Source: Dermatophilaceae bacterium (GTDB lineage Bacteria; Actinomycetota; Actinomycetes; Actinomycetales; Dermatophilaceae). From it: DNA of 8,180 bases. Where the stretch lies: contig JABFXB010000190.1 in assembly GCA_013361975.1 (NCBI GenBank), positions 1 to 8,180 on the forward strand. The letters run 5' to 3'. Position numbers and translations under genes: made by a program. Below the pieces are notes generated by a model that was given only the letters and a program-made list of their open reading frames with translations, had not been told where the DNA came from and did not search any database. Positions 6,651-8,180 of this stretch are shown here, piece after piece; the first letter of the stretch is position 1; each line of letters starts with the position of its first letter.

Positions 6651-6664
6651 AAACGGCCTACCCC
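6635..6664 (-). promoter_or_regulatory. Repeated 30-bp upstream element, copy B (candidate operator)
   Basis: Minus-strand core GCCGTTTGACGTAGGCGG, 26/30 identical with copy A at 1430-1459. It ends 49 nt before ATG 6585. TTGACG in the core resembles a -35 hexamer, but no matching -10 appears 16-19 nt later, and copy A has TCGACG instead. A binding site for a regulator shared by the two transcription units is the better guess. Confidence 0.5.
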
Positions 6665-6698
6665 CACGGCGGCTTCGGCACCGATCGGCCGCACCGGG

Positions 6699-7352
6699 TC
6701 AGGCTCGTCTGACGTGCGGCGGCCAGTTGATGTTCGCCCCGTGGGCGGCGACGAGGGCCACCGCCTGGAGCCGGGAGTGCACGCCGATCTTCGTCAGCAG
6801 GTTCTGGACGTGGGTACGGGCGGTGCTGCGACGCACGTTGAGCGAGGTGGCGATCTCGTCGGTGCCGAGACCGTCGGCGATGCACCGCAGCACCTGCCAC
6901 TCGCGGTCGGTGAGGAAGGTCAGCATCCAGAGCGGGTCGTCCGAGGCGTCCACCGTGCGCAGCGCAGCCTGCAACGCGCCGGGCTCCACGGCCAGGTGAC
7001 CACCGATGGCGAGGTCCATCGACTCGATGAGGTGGAGCAGGCCTCGGTCCTTGCGCACGTAGCCGGAGGCCCCGAGGGCGATGGCGGTGCGCACCGCGAC
7101 GCTCGAGGTGTCCGCGGAGAAGATGAGCACCTTGGTGCCCGGCGACTCCTGGCGGATCAGGGGCAGCACGTCGAGGCCCGAAGCGTCCGGATAGTTCACG
7201 TCGAGCAGGCACGCGTCGGGGTGGCTCTCGCGCACCGCCTCGAGCGCCTCCGCCGGCCGGTGGGTGGTCACCACGTCGTAGCCGAGGCCCGAGAGGGCGG
7301 CACCGAGCGTGTCGAGGATGAGCTCGTGGTCGTCACACAGCACCAGCTTCAT
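6699..7352 (-). CDS. NarL/FixJ-family two-component response regulator
   Basis: 217 aa, normal for the family. The receiver domain is intact: acidic pair D7/D8 (LVLCDDHELI), phospho-acceptor D51 (CLLDVNYPD), switch Ser S79 (IFSADTSS) and K101 (SGYVRKD). Residues 147-202 form a LuxR-type HTH (LTDREWQVLRCIADGLGTDEIATSLNVRRSTARTHVQNLLTKIGV). It is expected to be phosphorylated by the histidine kinase encoded 13 bp upstream and then bind promoters as a dimer. The ATG start has GTGAGG about 11 nt upstream, overlapping the kinase stop codon, which suggests coupled translation. Targets are not shown by the sequence. The 30-bp elements upstream of the sugar operon and the Wzz-like gene are reasonable candidates, by inference only. 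Confidence 0.93.
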   Translation of the reverse strand: MKLVLCDDHELILDTLGAALSGLGYDVVTTHRPAEALEAVRESHPDACLLDVNYPDASGLDVLPLIRQESPGTKVLIFSADTSSVAVRTAIALGASGYVRKDRGLLHLIESMDLAIGGHLAVEPGALQAALRTVDASDDPLWMLTFLTDREWQVLRCIADGLGTDEIATSLNVRRSTARTHVQNLLTKIGVHSRLQAVALVAAHGANINWPPHVRRA

Positions 7353-7365
7353 GAGCGCGTCAGCC

Positions 7366-8001
7366 TCACAGGGCGATGGCGTCGGAACGCCTCTGCAGCG
7401 CGATGTCCGCTGCAGCGCCACCGTCGGGCCGCGATGCCAGCCTGAACCGGCCGCGACACGCGGCGACCATCGCGCGGGTGGTCGCCAGCCCGATCGACGT
7501 GCGGGAAGCGACCCGTCCGAGACCGGGCCCGTCGTCGAGCACCCTGATGTGGAAGGCGTCGTCGCAGCTACCGACCCAGATGAGGACGTGGCCCGAGGGG
7601 CCCGCCGCCCGCACGGCGTTGTCGACCAGGCAGCCAAGGGCCCGCGCCAAGGCGATCGGAGGCGCCATGACGTGCCCGTCGCCGACGACCTCGACGTCGA
7701 TCGACGTCGTCGTCGACATCCGGGCGCGCGCCGCGGTCTCGTTGGCCAGCACGCAGGCGTCCACCTCGGCCGGATGGTCGCCGGCGGCCCCGTCGAGGCT
7801 CGCCGCGACCAGCTCGGACAACCAGGAGGCCTGCTCCTGGATGCTGCTCAGCCGCTCGCGGACGTCGCCCTGCGACGACTCCGTCAGCAGCAGGATCGCC
7901 GCCAGCGGCTCCCTCAGGTCGTGGAGCAGCGACCTGACCGGATCCGTGTCGGGACCCCGCCAAGCCACGATGTCATTGGGTACGACGACGTCGTCGACCA
8001 T
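7366..8001 (-). CDS. Small soluble sensor histidine kinase
   Basis: 211 aa. A phospho-acceptor H-box is at 25-36 (LLHDLREPLAAI, H27). The HATPase domain has an N-box around D127/N128 (LGCLVDNAVRAAG), a G1 box DDGPGLG (156-162) and a G2-like SIGLATTRAM (169-178). There are no membrane segments and only about 24 residues before the H-box, so no sensor domain is encoded; input must come from a partner protein or be intrinsic. With the response regulator 13 bp downstream it forms a cognate two-component pair. ATG 8001 is chosen because GGGGGTGAG ends 6 nt upstream; an in-frame GTG at 8022, also preceded by a purine-rich site (AAGGAAGG, 4-nt spacer), would add 7 residues. The HisKA/HATPase assignment is confident; the signal and start are less so. 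Confidence 0.88.
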   Translation of the reverse strand: MVDDVVVPNDIVAWRGPDTDPVRSLLHDLREPLAAILLLTESSQGDVRERLSSIQEQASWLSELVAASLDGAAGDHPAEVDACVLANETAARARMSTTTSIDVEVVGDGHVMAPPIALARALGCLVDNAVRAAGPSGHVLIWVGSCDDAFHIRVLDDGPGLGRVASRTSIGLATTRAMVAACRGRFRLASRPDGGAAADIALQRRSDAIAL

Positions 8002-8007
8002 GGTCTT

Positions 8008-8016
8008 CTCACCCCC
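8008..8016 (-). promoter_or_regulatory. Ribosome binding site of the histidine kinase gene
   Basis: GGGGGTGAG on the minus strand, 6 nt before ATG 8001. It favours ATG 8001 over the GTG at 8022, which lies upstream of this site. Confidence 0.5.
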
Positions 8017-8113
8017 AGGCACAAGGCCTTCCTTGCCCGGGAGACTCGCCAGATCTCTCTAGCGGTCTCCCCCAGCGGCCGCATCCTCGCCCCCCGAGGC
8101 ACGCCCGGCCGTA

Positions 8114-8137
8114 GGAACAGGCTACGTCGCGGGTTCC
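8114..8137. promoter_or_regulatory. GGAAC-N14-GTTCC inverted repeat upstream of the kinase gene
   Basis: Perfect 5-bp arms separated by 14 bp, with a second GTTCC directly after (8138-8142). The centre holds CTACGTC, also the centre of the 30-bp elements. It lies about 110 nt before the kinase start in a non-coding stretch, which fits an operator. GGAAC is also a common -35 word of ECF-sigma promoters, but I see no clear matching -10. Confidence 0.35.
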
Positions 8138-8180
8138 GTTCCGCATGGCTTTCGATCGCAACTCCCAGCAATTTTCCATT

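Noticed and set aside
6635..6664. TTGACG in element B as a sigma-70 -35 box
   Set aside because: No acceptable -10 hexamer lies 16-19 nt downstream and copy A does not keep the hexamer.
7692..7709. Perfect 18-bp palindrome CGACGTCGATCGACGTCG
   Set aside because: It lies inside the kinase coding region and is explained by the common GAC/GTC/TCG codons of a Ser-Ile-Asp-Val stretch; there is no sign of a site function.
7914..8171. 85-codon minus-strand frame upstream of and overlapping the kinase gene
   Set aside because: Rare TTG start, Arg-rich translation, no motif, and it overlaps the kinase N-terminus in another frame. A leader peptide cannot be excluded but nothing supports it.
1..8180. 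CRISPR arrays, tRNA/rRNA genes, insertion sequences, riboswitches
   Set aside because: I saw no regularly spaced repeats, no tRNA-like or rRNA sequence, no transposase motifs or terminal repeats, and no recognisable riboswitch core.

Overview
The window is very GC-rich, uses many GTG starts, and its real genes all lie on the minus strand. The protein types (soluble histidine kinase, NarL/FixJ-type regulators, Wzz-like chain-length protein) fit a high-GC actinobacterium. I cannot name the genus from sequence alone. The long plus-strand frames are Arg/Pro/Gly-rich shadows of the minus-strand genes.

Reading in the direction of transcription (right to left): (i) 8001-7366 encodes a small soluble histidine kinase, followed 13 bp later by an intact NarL/FixJ-type response regulator (7352-6699). 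(ii) After a 113-bp gap with a nested inverted repeat comes a tight four-gene set. It holds a LuxR-type regulator with a degenerate receiver domain (6585-5938), a DegT-family PLP aminotransferase (5945-4650, 8-nt overlap), a FlaA1/CapD-type nucleotide-sugar 4,6-dehydratase (4653-3145, 4-nt overlap), and a divergent RtcB (RNA ligase) family protein (3112-1619, 32-bp gap). (iii) A 322-bp intergenic stretch with several GC-rich inverted repeats separates this set from a Wzz/polysaccharide co-polymerase-like gene (1295 to beyond the left edge).

The dehydratase plus aminotransferase would make an amino-deoxy nucleotide sugar (4-keto-6-deoxy intermediate, then transamination). Wzz-like proteins set polymer length, so this looks like the edge of an exopolysaccharide or capsule locus with its own signalling genes. 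The most unusual member is the RtcB-family protein. It keeps the metal-binding Cys and His residues and the histidine that is guanylylated in RtcB, but has lost an Asp ligand, the HGAGR arginine, the HRKGATR loop and the C-terminal Lys-Gly. It is therefore unlikely to be an ordinary tRNA ligase.

A second unexplained signal is a 30-bp element, 26/30 identical, in the same orientation upstream of both the four-gene set (6635-6664) and the Wzz-like gene (1430-1459). It suggests a common regulator for the two transcription units.
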